The notes: generated by a model not told the origin, from the letters alone. A stretch of 64,000 nucleotides of DNA from Claviceps africana (GCA_018360145.1 SRPY01000060.1:17176-81175), one strand, 5' to 3'. Positions 20,815 to 33,594 are shown, counted from the first letter of the stretch. Numbers and translations: made by a program.

Positions 20815-23800
20815 ATGCCTGCGCAAGTTCCGGGCCGATCGGCTAGAAAGCCAACCGCGACAAGCAGAAAGCACTCAGCTGCAACGCTCAATTCTCGCGG
20901 ATCAGTCGCCTCGCGCGCATCTTCAACCGCGGTCGAGTATGTCGATACTCCAGAGACAGAATTACGGACGAAAATATGCGCCATCTTTCGCGACTCGCAA
21001 CGTACGACCGCAACACATAGAAAGCTCGCGGTGAATCTACGGAAGATTCACGAATCATGCTGTTATGAGCCGGCCGAATCTACTGGCGCCACGCCGAACG
21101 AATTTGACGAGGCAGCTTTCAACAAGGAGTTTGTGCGCTGTGTCTTGAGAATCATGCCGATTAAGAAGTCGGAGAGCGCGGGCGAAAAGTGTATTCGATT
21201 CGTCGGCTTCTATCTGCGACACTCTCACGAAAAGGATAACGAGATCCTGGGCGACGTGGAGGCGGATACAAGTTTGATGCCGGAAACACCGAGCACGAGA
21301 CTTACGGCAGAGATTCTGGAGCAAGTGGTTCTTTTGATGACGGCAAAGGATAAGTTCGTCAGGTATCGGTCCACACAGCTTATTTCACACATCATAAACT
21401 CCTTGGACGCTTTAGACGACGACCTCTTCCAAAAGCTTCGCCATGGACTGCTGAAGCGAATCCGTGACAAGGAGGCCATGGTGCGATCTCAAGCGGTACT
21501 TGGCCTGGGGCGTCTCGCAGGCAACGAAGCCGAAGGCTGCACTAATTCAGACGACAGCGACGGCGATCAGGGGACGGATTTGCTGGGAAGGCTCCTGGAG
21601 GTTATGCAGAATGACCCTAGTGCAGAGGTGCGGCGCTCTCTGCTTGTCAACCTCCCTATTCTTCCGAATACTTTGCCGTTCTTGCTCGAGAGAGCCCGAG
21701 ACCAAGATCCTGCCACCCGCAGAGCAGTCTACGCCCGCTTGCTGCCCGCATTAGGCGATTTCCGACATTTGTCCCTGTCCATGAGAGAAAAGCTGTTGCG
21801 ATGGGGCCTCCGCGATCGAGATGAAAACGTCCGGAAAGCGGCGGGACGGCTGTTTAGAGAACGATGGATTGCAGATTGTGCGGGCATCACCGAGCCAGAG
21901 GACGGAGTCCCGGCAGAGACAGCTCCGGTCAGCTTTGACGGGTTGCTCGAACTGCTCGAGCGCATCGACGTCATCAACTCGGGTGTCGAGAATGGGGTCG
22001 GTCTCCAGGCAATGCATGGCTTCTGGGAGGGTCGACCTGACTACAGAGAGGCCGTCACTTTTGACGATCAATTCTGGGAGACGCTCTCTGCCGAGTCGGT
22101 TTTCATGGCACGAAGCTTCAATGACTTTTGTCGGAGTGAGGGCAATGGTCGGTACGAGTCGCTGGTGGAAGAAAAACTGCCCGAGGTTACCAAGCTTGCT
22201 TTCTACTTGGAAAGCTACATGCAGGTTCTCGTGGAAACCCTTAAGAGGGTCGACCAGCAAGGCGCTGAAGGAGAAGATGACGAGGACGAGGAGCAGACGG
22301 TCGAACAGGAGTTTATCATCGAGCAAATGCTGCACATCGCAGTCACACTAGATTACTCGGATGAGGTCGGTCGAAGGAAGATGTTTACCTTGCTACGACA
22401 AGTCTTATCCGTCCCCGAACTTCCAGACGAGGTCACCAAGCTCACTGTGGCGGTGCTGCAGTATATTTGTTCTCCGGATGCAGCCGGCGAACGTGAATTC
22501 TGCAGCATTGTGCTTGAATCGGTAGCCGACGTCCATGACACAATCGTGGATGATCCTTCTCCAGACGACGTCGACGACAGCTTCCATTCTGCGAGATCAG
22601 AAGTGAGCCGCGGGAGCACACCTGGCCTCGAGAAGAAGCGCGGAAACAGCGTGGGACTGAGCGAGGATGACGCTCGACAGAAGGCAGTCAAGGAGATTGT
22701 CGTCAATATGAAGTGTCTCTACATAGTCCAGTGTATGCTGACGCACGTTGTGGGAAATCTGAAGGATAACCCCGACCTGGTCTCGATGCTGAACAACCTT
22801 GTGGTTCCGGCGGTGCGCAGTCACGAAGCCCCGGTCCGAGAACGAGGTCTCGTGTGTCTCGGGTTGTGTGCCTTGCTCGATCGGTCCCTGGCCGAGGAGA
22901 ATCTGGGACTCTTCATTCATTTCTTCAACAAAGGACACACTGCCCTTCAAATCACCGCGCTGCATATCCTGACGGACATTCTGAATGTTCATGGCTGTCA
23001 ACTCATGTCCTCCACCCCGACCTTGTTGAAGGTTTACATGAAAGCCGTCAAGGGAGGGTCAAAAGCCCCAGAAGTCCAGGCCGCAGCCGTCGTCGCTGCC
23101 TCGAAGCTGTTGCTGGGCAGAGTCGTCCAAGAAGAGGAAGCTTGTGTGGAGCTTTTGAAGGCTCTGGTCATCGCCTACTTCGACCCGGCCTCCGCAACGA
23201 ATCAGCCCGTCAGGCAAGCATTGAATTACTTCCTCCCCATCTTCTGTTATTCGCGAGCAGCCCATCAAGACTTGATGCGGGCTGTGTCCCTGCAGGCTTT
23301 ACACTCCCTGCTCAACCTGCGGGATGGACTAGAGGACGACGATGTCGATTTCGAGGAGGACATGATCAGCATGTCTGCAGTTGGCGCGTGTCTGGTTGAC
23401 TGGACCGATCCCCGCAAATGCTACACGCCTGGTATGACACTGGACGCCGAGAAGAAGAATGTCAATGGTGATGTCCATCTTCAATTCGCACAGGATATCA
23501 TTGAGAAAATCCGCGGCAACATCAGCAGTAAGTCCAACTTTGAAAACTGTCGCGAAAGCAACGCACAAGCACTCCAAAAAGAAAGAGAAATTAAGAGAGA
23601 GAGAGACTAAAAAAACTAACATGGCAAAACCTTTGCAGAGGAGGAGAAGAAACTGTTAGCCGGGCTACTCGGCAAGCTACACGTGTCCTCATCTTCGTCT
23701 GAAGCCAAACTTCGCGACCTGTTTGCTGCCGTCAGCGACGCTGTTCAGGACGGCCTCGTCAACGACGCCGCGAGCCGCAACTCGTTGTACAAGATCCACG

Positions 23801-24045
23801 TCAGTCTGGGTAAGATTGTCAACGGCATGGACGAGCAGAAGCAGTTCATTAGACGCACGAGCCGCAGCGTGTCGGTTGCCAAGGAGAGACAGCCCACTGA
23901 AGAGAGGACCATCGTGGAGGAGCCAAAGATTAAGGAAGAGGAGTTTGACGATAGCGATCAAAACACGGTTGTGCTTGACCAGAGGAGGGAGTCGTCAACC
24001 GTGGTGGACTCATCCCAACAGGATGACACTATGAGCGATATGTAA
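20815..24045 (+). CDS. YCG1: Condensin complex subunit 3 (CAP-G / YCG1)
   Basis: HEAT-repeat subunit of condensin that, with the kleisin BRN1, anchors DNA for mitotic chromosome compaction. Exons 20815-23527 and 23639-24045, intron 111 nt (GTAAGT...TTGCAG), give 1,039 residues, close to yeast Ycg1 (1,035). HEAT-like helices fill the first half (for example the repeat near residues 205-235, MVRSQAVLGLGRLAGNEAEG). The C-terminal Cnd3 domain is seen around 620-800 (MKCLYIVQCMLTHVVGNL, HEAPVRERGLVCLGLCALLD). Acidic linkers occur near 480-500 and 580-600. The short last exon encodes a charged tail. Its 3' end faces GPI7. Confidence 0.93.
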
Positions 24046-24406
24046 CTGCTGGTTTCTTTCTTTGTTCTTTCTTTCTTCTCGTCTCTTTTTTTCTTTTGCA
24101 ACGTTTTGGTAATGAAGCAACGTAGGATACATGCAGTGAGGTCTGGATGATGTAAAGGAAATTTTTTTGGGCTCTCGGTTCGCATTGCAAGAGGCAAGAG
24201 ACGACACGGGGCAAACATACAAGCAAGAGTACACTACACGCATCTAGGTTCTGAGAAGAAACAAGCTCGAGTGTATTTGAAAACATCAACTCCTGCTCCG
24301 TACGTCCACCAAGATTGGACAAACGCTATTCACTTGACGCGCGAACCAAATGGGCTGTGCTCTGGACCATTTCCTGCGCAGGAAGAAACGACAACAGGGG
24401 GACGCT
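24046..24406. other. Convergent spacer YCG1 / GPI7
   Basis: 361 bp with a CTTT-rich stretch just after the YCG1 stop. Nothing else seen; probably the two 3' UTRs. Confidence 0.5.
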
Positions 24407-27400
24407 CTATGCCGCCGTGGCTCTGGCTGTTCCGAGCACAAAGAGCAGACCGCCCAAGCCCATGTTGACAATCAGATGCTGCGCGAGGCTCCATGCCGCG
24501 CAATAAAGATACTTGGGCGAGAAGACGGTCCATATGAAGAGATGGGTCCGCAGCGCAGCGCATGCGCCCATGACGGATGCCGTGCTCGCGGTTGCGAAAA
24601 GGGTCAGAAGCACAAAGTGTAGCTGCAAAATGGGTCGTCGATCGGTCTGCTTGTGCTGCTGCTTGTGCTGCTGCTGGACGAGGAGCAAGTTCGTAGCCGA
24701 TACCCAGAAGATGGGCACGGCCCAGTTGCTGATAAAGGTGAGCACGCCGACCGTGAGGATGTTGAAGTCCCTGATGCCATTGTATGCACTGGACAGGTCC
24801 ACCGACGAAATCGCATTGGAGCCTCCCGAGGCAAAGAATGATGCGTACTGGAGCAGAATGGACGTTGTGGAGATTTCGGCGACGGTGAGCTCGGAAGAAG
24901 CTAGGCATTGGAAAATGATTGTCGAAAAGAACAAGAGAGGCACATTCGTGGCGCGGGATTGTGTCATGGCCAGAATGGTGTAGGCATGATGGAGTAGTTG
25001 CGCTAAAGATTGTTTCAGAAAAATCATCATCAAGGAGACGAAATGGGATGGGACGACTTGTTTGATTTGGGTTTTGAGGAGATGAGATGGAAATAGACGG
25101 GAGCACAAAAAAAAAGGAGGCGCCATGCTTACCTGACGATACGGCCTTTGATCTACCTCGTCGGGCCTGAGAAACGGCAAAGCAAGCGACTATCGCCAGG
25201 AGCACAAAGACGACGCGAGCTCGCGAAATTAGAGACTGGCCATGAAATGTCTCGTTTAGTCTCTTTGCAAAGCCGGTGACAAGTTCTGGGGCATCCTCGG
25301 CTGTGAAAGCCAACTTGAAGGCAAAGGCAGACGACGCGATGAGGGACGTAATGGACGTGACAACTATGTAGGGCACGTCACGCACGCTGAACATGAGCTG
25401 GAGAGAAGAAGTGACGTATGAAACGATGATCAAGCCCCAAAGAAGAGGCGGAGAGGGATAAACAAATGATTTGACAATGTCGGGCTCGCCGGCGAATTTT
25501 TGGCCAGTTTGGTTCCAGCCTTTGACGACGCGGATGGTGAAGAGACAGAGCAGATACCTCGCAGTGGTCCATATGCTTTGTCTTCTAAATGGATCAAAGA
25601 GTTAGTACAGAAACATACCAAAAGAAGAAGAAGAAGAAGAAGAAGAAGAAAAAGACAAAAAGAGCGTGCCGGCTGATGTGTTATTTACCTTTGCATAGAA
25701 GTAATGCCCAGAAAGGCTATCCACATCGTCAATGTCCAGTACCAAAAATGTTGTTCCTCCTCGACAAAGCTGCTTGCAAACATCATGACTCCGTACAGTA
25801 CAGTGACCATTGAAATCGGCCATGCCACCAGCTGGCCGTGTTTTACAAAGGAAAACGTGGCCACGATGCTGCAAATGGCCGCAGCAGCAGCCAGGCCCAG
25901 ACCTAGTGCCAGCTTGAAGAGATCATAGTTGGACGCCATGCCGCTCATCATCTGTTGTGCGTTTCGAAGCCATAGCAGCATTCCGTTGAACCACTCCGGA
26001 TCCACATGGGAGGCGCCGAGCATGTCGTCGGTCTGTTTGATCAGTCGCTGCCACTCACACGCCAGGTTGTGGATGTCCGTCGAGTCAAGCAAGCAAGGAT
26101 CCTTGTTGTTGCCACCGCTCAGCTCAAACAATTCGTCACCAAAAGTAGCCGTCACAATGCCGAGTATCTGCTTTGCATTTCGAACAAGAATTTGAACCTG
26201 GTCCAGTGGGGACGACCAGAAGGGTAGGAAGTCTGGAATAAAAGCACCCAGGTTGTTCTTGGAAATAGGGAATCCCAGCAACGCCGCAACCGTAGGCGCG
26301 ATATCTGATTGCTCCACCGTCGTATAGTAGTCAAACTCTTCCTTCGGCTCAACTGGCGCATCAAGTTTCGGAAGCTTGCCTTTGAACTTGGGTGACATAA
26401 AGACCAACGCAGGAGACGTTTCGCCTGGCGATGAAGCGCCATGATTTCCCGCGTCATTCATGCCATGGTCTCCGCAGAGGACGAACAAGGTAGATTCCAA
26501 ATGAGATTTGCTTTCGATGGCCTGGAATATTGATCGTACAATGCCATCCATCTCCTTTTGCTTTGGGACCATATTGGGACTGCGGAACAGTTAGCAAATG
26601 CGGTCCTCTTGACGATCAGGGGGTTGTGTTTCGTTGTTGCCTTCGAGGTCCTGATTTGTGGCCAATATGGTCCAAACCTAGGTAGTGTAGCACCATGAGT
26701 CCCCAGTCTTTATTTTCTAGCTCAGGGGCAATGTTCCGAGTGACGTTGTTGTCAACTTCGGTGAAGTCCTACACGTCGTTGTCCTGTCAGTCATTGGGGT
26801 TGGGCTCGAGGTGATATCTGCAGAAGCAAAATAATCAATTGGCAGACGAACAGAGACGAAAAAGCTAGTTGTGCCATCATGACGATCAAATGTTCCGGGA
26901 AACAACTTTAGCCAGGTATCGTCCCCAAACAACAACAGTTTGCTATTTTTGGCCGCTCTGATCTGGGCAAGCCAGGTATCTTGGGCGGCTAGGGTAGATG
27001 ATGTATCTGCTTCGTCAAAGTTCAGAATAAGGTCGACAAATGACGGAATGGAGCCAGTGGTCATTGCCTTTAATCTCGGCATGGTGACTGTCGGTGACCG
27101 CGCATTTGCCGTGAAGGGCATGGCGAGGCCGTCACGAATCAGGCTGCAGTGGAGCGGGAGTGATAAGCAGGTGGTTCAACAGTGGCAGGGAACAGGATTC
27201 TCCTCGAGTTACCTCTGTGTGTATTCAAAGCCTGATTCTTGTGAGAAGACGAAGTCACTAGGGATAGTATCAGCGATGGTCAAGCAGTTTCTGCATCCCC
27301 CCTAGGCGATTTGGATTGACCTTCTCAGGGCGTCGACGACCATAAACACCAACTTGTCAAATGGTGCGGATGGCGGATCGCCCAACGCCAACTCGTCATA

Positions 27401-27535
27401 ACGAGCGAGACCCGGAATATATGGCTTGTAAGGAAAGAAACCGACACCGAAGACGAGAATGGATAATGGTAGTAGGAGGTTGGCGATGCTCATGAGGATG
27501 GCACTTGGTCTTCTTGGACCGCTGCCTGGTGCCAT
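24407..27535 (-). CDS. LAS21: GPI ethanolamine-phosphate transferase 2 (GPI7/LAS21)
   Basis: ER membrane enzyme that adds ethanolamine phosphate to the second mannose of the GPI anchor precursor. Seven exons (27535-27321, 27257-27213, 27143-26852, 26768-26641, 26579-25689, 25584-25133, 25002-24407) give 872 residues; yeast Las21 has 830. An N-terminal signal-anchor helix lies at about 17-34. The alkaline-phosphatase-like lumenal domain carries MVVDALRSDF (about 65-74), the nucleophile-region motif SPTVTMPRLKAMTTGSIPSF, HYLGLDHIGHKSG and CGDHGMNDAGNHG. The second half is a multi-pass region ending KYLYCAAWSLAQHLIVNMGL. Five introns are GT-AG; the fourth (26580-26640, 61 nt) begins with GC, the only donor that keeps the frame and yields KSGPRSPNMVPK. 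Confidence 0.92.
25618..25652. repeat. (GAA)n microsatellite inside a GPI7 intron
   Basis: About nine AGA/GAA units in the fifth GPI7 intron (25585-25688); on the coding strand this is a pyrimidine (TTC)n tract just downstream of the 5' donor. Confidence 0.9.
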
Positions 27536-27987
27536 GATGCCCACCCTTGTTGCCGCCTCTGGGCAGCTGGGGAGAAGACGGGAAATCTAGACGCGTCAAT
27601 TCAGTTCAATCACGCATGGGAATTCATCGACAATATCTCGACCAGAAAGCGAGCACCTCGGAAGCGCTTAACTGAAAGTCCACGTCTCCTCCTAGTGGAT
27701 TGTTAAAGGCCATGGTTATCCGAGGCGTCTGCAGGATGGATGGAGCCCTGCGCCACTGGATCCACTTCCAACAAACCAGGATCCGCCAGTATGGAACGTC
27801 TTGGATGATGATGACCAGCCGGAAACAGAAGGGTATCAGATGATAATCATTGTCTCTTCAATGGGGAAAAGAAAAATTCAGATCTTTTGCTCGCCAAACG
27901 CCATTTTTAGCCGCCTTGGTGTCCTCCCACCATATATATATATCCCCATAGATTGCCAGTTCTCCCTCCCTGCTCTTCAACAACTGC
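27536..27987. other. GPI7 promoter / DUF2423 gene 3' region
   Basis: 452-bp spacer between two minus-strand genes. It includes the sequence ATATATATATCC at 27934-27945 and a T/C-rich stretch near 27960. Both GPI7 upstream control elements and the 3' UTR of the neighbour must lie here. Confidence 0.45.
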
Positions 27988-28565
27988 TCATCTTTTCATT
28001 GACTTGTTCTTCTTGGCACCCACTCGGTCGCTGTACTTCTTAAAGACTATGCCGGACTTCTTTTGCTTCCTCTTGTCGACAGTCTTCTTTCCGGAGCGAG
28101 GTTTCGATGACTTGGAATCCACATCCATGGCTGAGAGAATTACACATCAGCTGTTAGCATAATCTTTCTGCCATCGTCTTTGAACTAGACCCCATTGCGC
28201 CGAAGCCAAGAAGGAGGAACAAAAACAGCAACGAGCTAGGCACGTTTCGTTCTGCCACTACACTCACCTGTATCGGGAGCGCCTTGTTCGTCGTCGATCT
28301 CTGCTTCGGCGTCGTCGTCGGCTACCACAGCACGCTTAGCACACGTCCGAATGTAATATGCTCTGTTCCACGGCACGCCGGAGAATAATGGAAGCAACCC
28401 ACCATCCATGTTTGCATCAGAGGACTCGGGCTTTGGCTGTTTTGCCAATTCCAAGAGCTTTGCAGAGAGCCTTTCATTGCGCGCAGCCTCGGCAGGACTG
28501 AAAACCTTGGCATACAAACGCCGGTTGTTCTGTTTCCTGGTACTGGATCTCGCGCTTTTGGCCAT
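27988..28565 (-). CDS. Small basic DUF2423-family nucleolar-type protein
   Basis: 146-residue fungal protein similar to yeast Ybl028c (DUF2423), thought to be nucleolar and linked to ribosome biogenesis. Two exons, 28565-28268 and 28130-27988, are separated by a 137-nt intron (GTGAGT...TCTCAG). The N-terminus MAKSARSSTRKQNNRRLYAK and the segment NERLSAKLLELAKQPKP are the family hallmarks. After an acidic middle the C-terminus is strongly basic (SGKKTVDKRKQKKSGIVF, then KKNKSMKR), like a nucleolar localisation signal. Start chosen at the ATG giving the MAKS motif. Divergent from the SUMO ligase gene. Confidence 0.88.
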
Positions 28566-29290
28566 TGTGAAAAGTAGCGTCGGCTTGCGAGAGAAAGATT
28601 TGGTCGTGGCCGCAGTCGTGGCCGCGGAGCGAAGAAATGGAAAGGAAAATCAAAATCGATAAGGCACGGCAGCAACCGGATGCACGGTGCGCCAGTGGGG
28701 CTTGGCAATTCATGTGGGAACATGCCTTGGCACTTTAAGTACCTACTTTATGTACAAGACTGGCTGGCGGGGGGCTGGGGGAACTGTGGCGCAGCCGCAC
28801 CTCGAGGCTGCAGCGTGGTGAGATGGATGATACTCTGGGGCTGCAGAGTTCACAGCTCCAGCCGGGCCGTTGACGCCTGCTGCATCGGCCAGAATTCATA
28901 TTCCCATCACTCTTTCCCCTCCATGCCACTTTCGTGGTTCTCGACGAACAGTTCCGGCTGGCCTTCTCCTCCACCTCGATTCTACCGGTCAAGCCAGGTT
29001 GACCTCCGTGAATAGCCACAGCATTTTGGTGTTTCCTCCGAGCTTTTTCGCCGGCCTGGCGATCCGGCTCCGCGCTGTCGACCGTCTTTCAACCGCCGAA
29101 TCTTCGCGACCGTGCAGGTCTGTCAGCCTCGCGACTGTCGAAAACGCGATTGATCAAACCCTTCTGCAATACCGGACGAAAAACGCTTCCCGTGCCATCG
29201 TTGCCTTCTATGAACAGTCAGAGGTCCATCTGGCGCTTTCTTTCAGCTCCCTGCGCCGTTAGACCCTAGCGGACTGTGCGGCCGTCCGAC
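28566..29290. promoter_or_regulatory. Divergent promoter, DUF2423 gene / SUMO ligase
   Basis: 725-bp head-to-head spacer. No clear TATA box; a CCTACTT repeat fragment occurs near 28740. The last ~250 bases before 29291 are CT-rich and probably the 5' UTR of the SUMO ligase gene. Confidence 0.5.
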
Positions 29291-31321
29291 ATGGCAACTC
29301 CAGCTTCTCCAATATCCAGGCAGGAAGTCTCGCTCTTGTTACGGCAAGTTCAGGGCAACCAGCTGTTGAACCGCCAGCTCTCTTCAGTTTGCCAAATAAA
29401 TGGTCTTAAGAGCACCGGAGTCAAGGCCGAACTTCAGGGCCGGATCGTTGGTTGTGAGTGTCTCCTCTCAAGGAAAGAAGAACAAGAACAAGAAGAAATC
29501 AGCAGCAATATGGAACATCATACCGAGTTCGATCATTTTCCTCGTTTTCGTCTCTCCTATTCATGGTCTCCGTCTGCTTAGATTATATCATGTCCGCGTG
29601 TCTTCTAATCTTTGGCTGCTGTTCTAGTGATTCAGGAAACCGTCAATGCCAATGATGTATCTCGCTTTCAACAAGTCCGTCAAAGCATCACGAATTCGGT
29701 CGCGCAACGATCAAGTCCATCGTCGAAGCACAACAGCACAAGAGGCACCATACCCGCGATGCAAGCCGCGCAATATGTATCGCCCGCATCTGTTTACAAT
29801 ACAGCAACAAATCCATATCAGCAGCGGGATTCGCAAGGAAGCACTAGCACTACAGGCAGCCGGTCCCTAGGCCGGTCCTTCTTGTCTGCAATCAATTATA
29901 TAAACTTTTATCCGAGTCCATTCTATCGCGTAGAAGAACCACTTGGTGTCCCGCGAACTTGCGAAGGTCAGTATCCTCGCATGCCTTGGCATTTCCTTAT
30001 CGGAAAGTCATTTCTAACGACTTTTATTTTGGTATAGTCATGGCTCAGCATAGGAACACGGTCAACATTTCGATTAGATTGTGCGATCATCCAGTATTAC
30101 AACAATGTATAAGTGACAAGTCCTACAGAGTCATGATATTCTGTGCCGGTGACACATCTGGATTGCAGAATGTGGCCTTCCCTCATCAGTCTGAGCTCAA
30201 GGTAAATTCTGATGAGATAAAGGCGAATTTACGGGGCTTGAAGAACAAACCCGGGTCCACCAGACCGGTCGATATAACCCATGCCCTTCGTTTTAAGCCG
30301 AATTATGTTAATAACGTCGAGTTTACCTATGCTCTTACGAATAAGGTACGCCACTCCGATCATTGCGAATTTGCACAATCCAAATACTTCTCGAGACAGT
30401 GTCACTGAATGTGGATTGGGTCGAACAGAGATTTTATCTTCTCGCAAACGTTTGTAAAGTGACGACAGTTCCGGAACTGGTTGCCGATATCTCAACCAGG
30501 CGGCGAATCCCGAAAGATTCGGTCGTGGCAGAATGTAAGTTTTCAACAGCTACCAACTGTTTTTTGTATGTGTTCAAGATATTAATGCATGTAAACAGTG
30601 AATAAAAAGGCGCAAGATCCGGATGTCGTGGCGACTTCACAAGTTCTGTCGCTCAAATGTCCGCTTTCCTATATGCGGCTAGATGTTCCCTGCCGAAGTC
30701 TGAGTTGTACTCACATCCAGTGCTTCGACGCCACTTCTTACCTCCAGCTTCAGGAACAAGGTCCGCAATGGCTGTGTCCAATCTGTAGCAAATCGGCACC
30801 CTTTGAGCAACTAGCAGTTGATGAGTGAGACTTCCCAATACTAGCTTGGTATGCAGTATGAGATGGTTTGTGCTGACATAAAGGTACCTAGATACGCACG
30901 AGACATTCTCGCCAACACATCGAAGGATCTTGAGACTGTAGTCATTGAACCTAATGGCCATTGGTCAACGAAAGCGCTGCATGACGACGCCCAACAGTCG
31001 GCAAAGGGGGCTGCTTTTGAAGAAGACGACGACTTGGAAATCTCCGAGATAAACGTAATTCCCCGTCGCTTGGACACACCAAAAGCCAATACGCCCATTA
31101 TTGGGACACCGGCATCCACTGGACGTGACAGCACGGCGAGTGTGTCGCGCGCTGGGACTTATAGTACGAAGCGTCCTGCGGCCGCAGTCATTGATTTGAC
31201 ACTGTCATCTGACGACGATGAGCCGGCTGAAAGACCTAGCAAGAGACAGCATACGGCGGCAAATAGTTTCAGAGGTCCGAACGGCATAGGATTCCTGAGC
31301 GAATCCCCAAGTGGATATTAG
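29291..31321 (+). CDS. PLI1: PIAS-type SUMO E3 ligase (SAP, PINIT, SP-RING)
   Basis: Transfers SUMO from Ubc9 to chromatin and repair proteins; closest in layout to fission yeast Pli1 and yeast Siz1. Six exons (29291-29453, 29628-29966, 30038-30345, 30429-30534, 30599-30824, 30892-31321) with GT-AG introns of 64-174 nt give 523 residues. Domains in order: SAP-like DNA-binding helices at about 10-50 (NGLKSTGVKAELQGRIVG), PINIT domain at about 165-300 (NISIRLCDHPVLQQ...FTYALTNK), SP-RING at about 323-370 with the zinc ligands in CPLSYMRLDVPCRSLSCTHI and CPIC, and an acidic SUMO-interacting motif VIDLTLSSDDDE near 480-491. The protein is complete, nuclear by inference, and is followed by a long intergenic region. 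Confidence 0.92.
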
Positions 31322-32724
31322 TGACGCCGATGTATTCCCTGGACACTAGAAATGACTGTTAATTCGTTTTCCAAGGCAGAAACTCGGGTTCAGTCTAGTT
31401 TCTCACATGATCACATGAGGCAGATTGCCCAACACAAGGTTGAAGCCGACTCCGTTTTTTAGACAAGACATGCTGTTGTTTATCTCAGTTTCATTTTGGC
31501 ATAGGAGGAGAAGGCGTTTAAGGCGAAGGAAAGGAAGATTCCCCCTTGGTTTTGCTTGAATTAGTATCGAGAATTTCATCTTTTGTTCTCAGAATGTGGC
31601 ACTATTTTGGCTTCCTCTCACGTACACAATGTCGGAATTTTTCTCAGTCTAAAATCTTGATACTGCCACATGATAGCTCTTCCTAGGGCCGACTCAATGC
31701 ACTCAGCGTAATTGTTCTTGCAATGGGGTCAGGCACGTGTTGAGGTACATGACAGTGAGTCGTGTATTGCGGCATCTCATCGTCGGACCCTAGATGGGCT
31801 TGGACACGGGTTATTGCCAAGTGCGTGGAGCACTCAGCACTATCCAGTATATCGGAAAGATACTCACCATCTGCTTTTTGCCATGACCCTTTTCAGACAG
31901 GCGTTTTTTTTTGTTTTTTTTTTTGTTTTATTTTAAAACCATAATAGAAGCGTGGCACACGATTGGCCAACTCTAGGTTACGTCCGTGGCGAGTAACACT
32001 CGAATTTTCAAAACCGTAGTCATTGGTTTTTTCTACATGATTCATCACATCAAATTCAGTATACTCTACCTCTACATGGCGCTATTGTAAATGCTGTATG
32101 TATGTATGGATGCATGTATGTCATTGGATCACGCGTTGCCTCGATCATGTATCGTTGTAAAATCACACAGGGGATCCATTGTACACACTTTTAGGTCAAG
32201 CCGCCATATCAGTGCTTTTCCTTCTGATGGTTTATCGTTTTGAGCTTGGCAGCTTATTACTACGTCCCACCGTCAGTGCCATTCCAATCTACGCCCATGT
32301 CAAGTCTTGCTCTTTTGCGGAATGCGCGTTGATGGCAAAGTCTCTCTGTCTGTCTTTCTTTCTTTCTTTTTTTTTTCTTTTGGATTCCTGCCCCGCGTTC
32401 GACGCCCCGCACCAAGTCAGATGGCCCAGGCCATCATATCTTATCTGCACGTGCCAAGTGGGTAGGTCACTGCCGCAGACGCGACTCTACTCGGTACATC
32501 CATCGAGGCATTCATTCACCTCCTCAAAGCACAACCGGCCCAACTGGAGCAACGCAGCGACCCGGCCCAACAATTCGGCTCCCTTGCGTCTACAAAACAA
32601 GAAGTTCAAAATTATACCCTACTTCGTTTTAGCGGCCCCCCCCCCCCCCTTCCCCCCTTTTGTAAGATATCCTCGAAACTCGCAAAAAAAAAAAGTGCTC
32701 TTTGGAAGCAAAGATACCCCCACA
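31322..32724. other. Intergenic region between SUMO ligase and TRS33
   Basis: 1.4 kb with no supported gene. It holds a T-rich run at 31905-31935, TGTATG repeats at 32095-32120, a CTTT run near 32360, and C12/A11 homopolymers at 32637-32696 just before the TRS33 start. A longer frame through 32179-32724 merely extends TRS33 upstream and shows no conserved features. Confidence 0.5.
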
Positions 32725-33594
32725 ATGTCGTTCGAACCCGCCATGCCGCCATACAACGCCTCGGATCCCTCCGCAACGTTCCTCTCGTCGTCATGTCTCG
32801 ACTTTCTCCTCATCGAGCTCGTACCTCTTGCCTACCGCATTACCAACGAGCGCGACCCGTCCCACAACTCGACCGAGTCCAAGGCCCAACCAGGCGGGGA
32901 GCCTTCGTCCGCGGCCCACCGCGCAGTCAGCCTCGCGTCCGTTCATCACAGCTCTGGCTCTGAGGCGCGCAAGCTAGACGAAGAGGAGGAGCTCGATGCG
33001 GTACACCTGAGACTCGATGTTCTCGGGTATCGCGTTGGCCAGGGGCTGGTAGAGAGGCAAGATGCTAGCCCGGCCCGAAAACATGATCCACGTGGATGGT
33101 GGCAGCGAACTGACTTTGGTGCCGTGACGTAGATTTTCTGTCGCTCGACCCCGGTTCCTGGGAACCTTGGATGTCATCAAGTTTCTGTGCAAAGACCTCT
33201 GGTCGCTCGTTTTTGGAAAGAACATTGACAACCTCAAGACAAATCATCGAGTATGCTTGTGACTTCGCCTTCGCTATTGTTCCTGCCTGAGTGGCTCCTG
33301 ATTGATGACTATCTAGGGAGTTTACGTCCTTACAGACAACGCATTCCGGCCGTTTTCACGAATGAGTACTGATGCTGGTGGTCAATCACTTGTCCGGGCA
33401 CAACCAGTGAGTGGCCAGAATCATGGATGAAAGCATGCCCAAGCAAACTAATCACATGATAGTTCCTTTGGTTTCCTTGTGGCGTCGTGCGAGGTGCTCT
33501 GGCAGCGCTCGGCATCAGCGCTACTGTTCAGGCAGAAATCAACGAACTTCCGGGTGCCGTGTTCCAGATCAAGACACTCAATTCCAAGCCATGA
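32725..33594 (+). CDS. TRS33: TRAPP complex subunit TRS33 (TRAPPC6/BET3 family)
   Basis: Core subunit of the TRAPP tethering complexes, which activate Ypt1/Ypt31-class GTPases in ER-Golgi and Golgi traffic. Exons 32725-33056, 33133-33250, 33317-33406 and 33463-33594 give 223 residues. The Bet3-like fold signature runs over the junctions: LDVLGYRVGQGLVERFSVAR, LDVIKFLCKDLWSLVFGK, NHRGVYVLTDNAFRPFSRMS and FLWFPCGVVRGALAALGI. An acidic/Ser-rich insertion of about 50 residues (around 45-95) sits before this core. Intron 1 starts with GC (AG|GCAAGA), the donor that joins the frame at LVERF. Convergent with malate dehydrogenase. Confidence 0.92.

Noticed and set aside
32179..32724. Longer N-terminus for TRS33
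   Set aside because: The frame is open upstream but runs through C and A homopolymers and lacks conserved sequence; the ATG at 32725 starts the family-like region.
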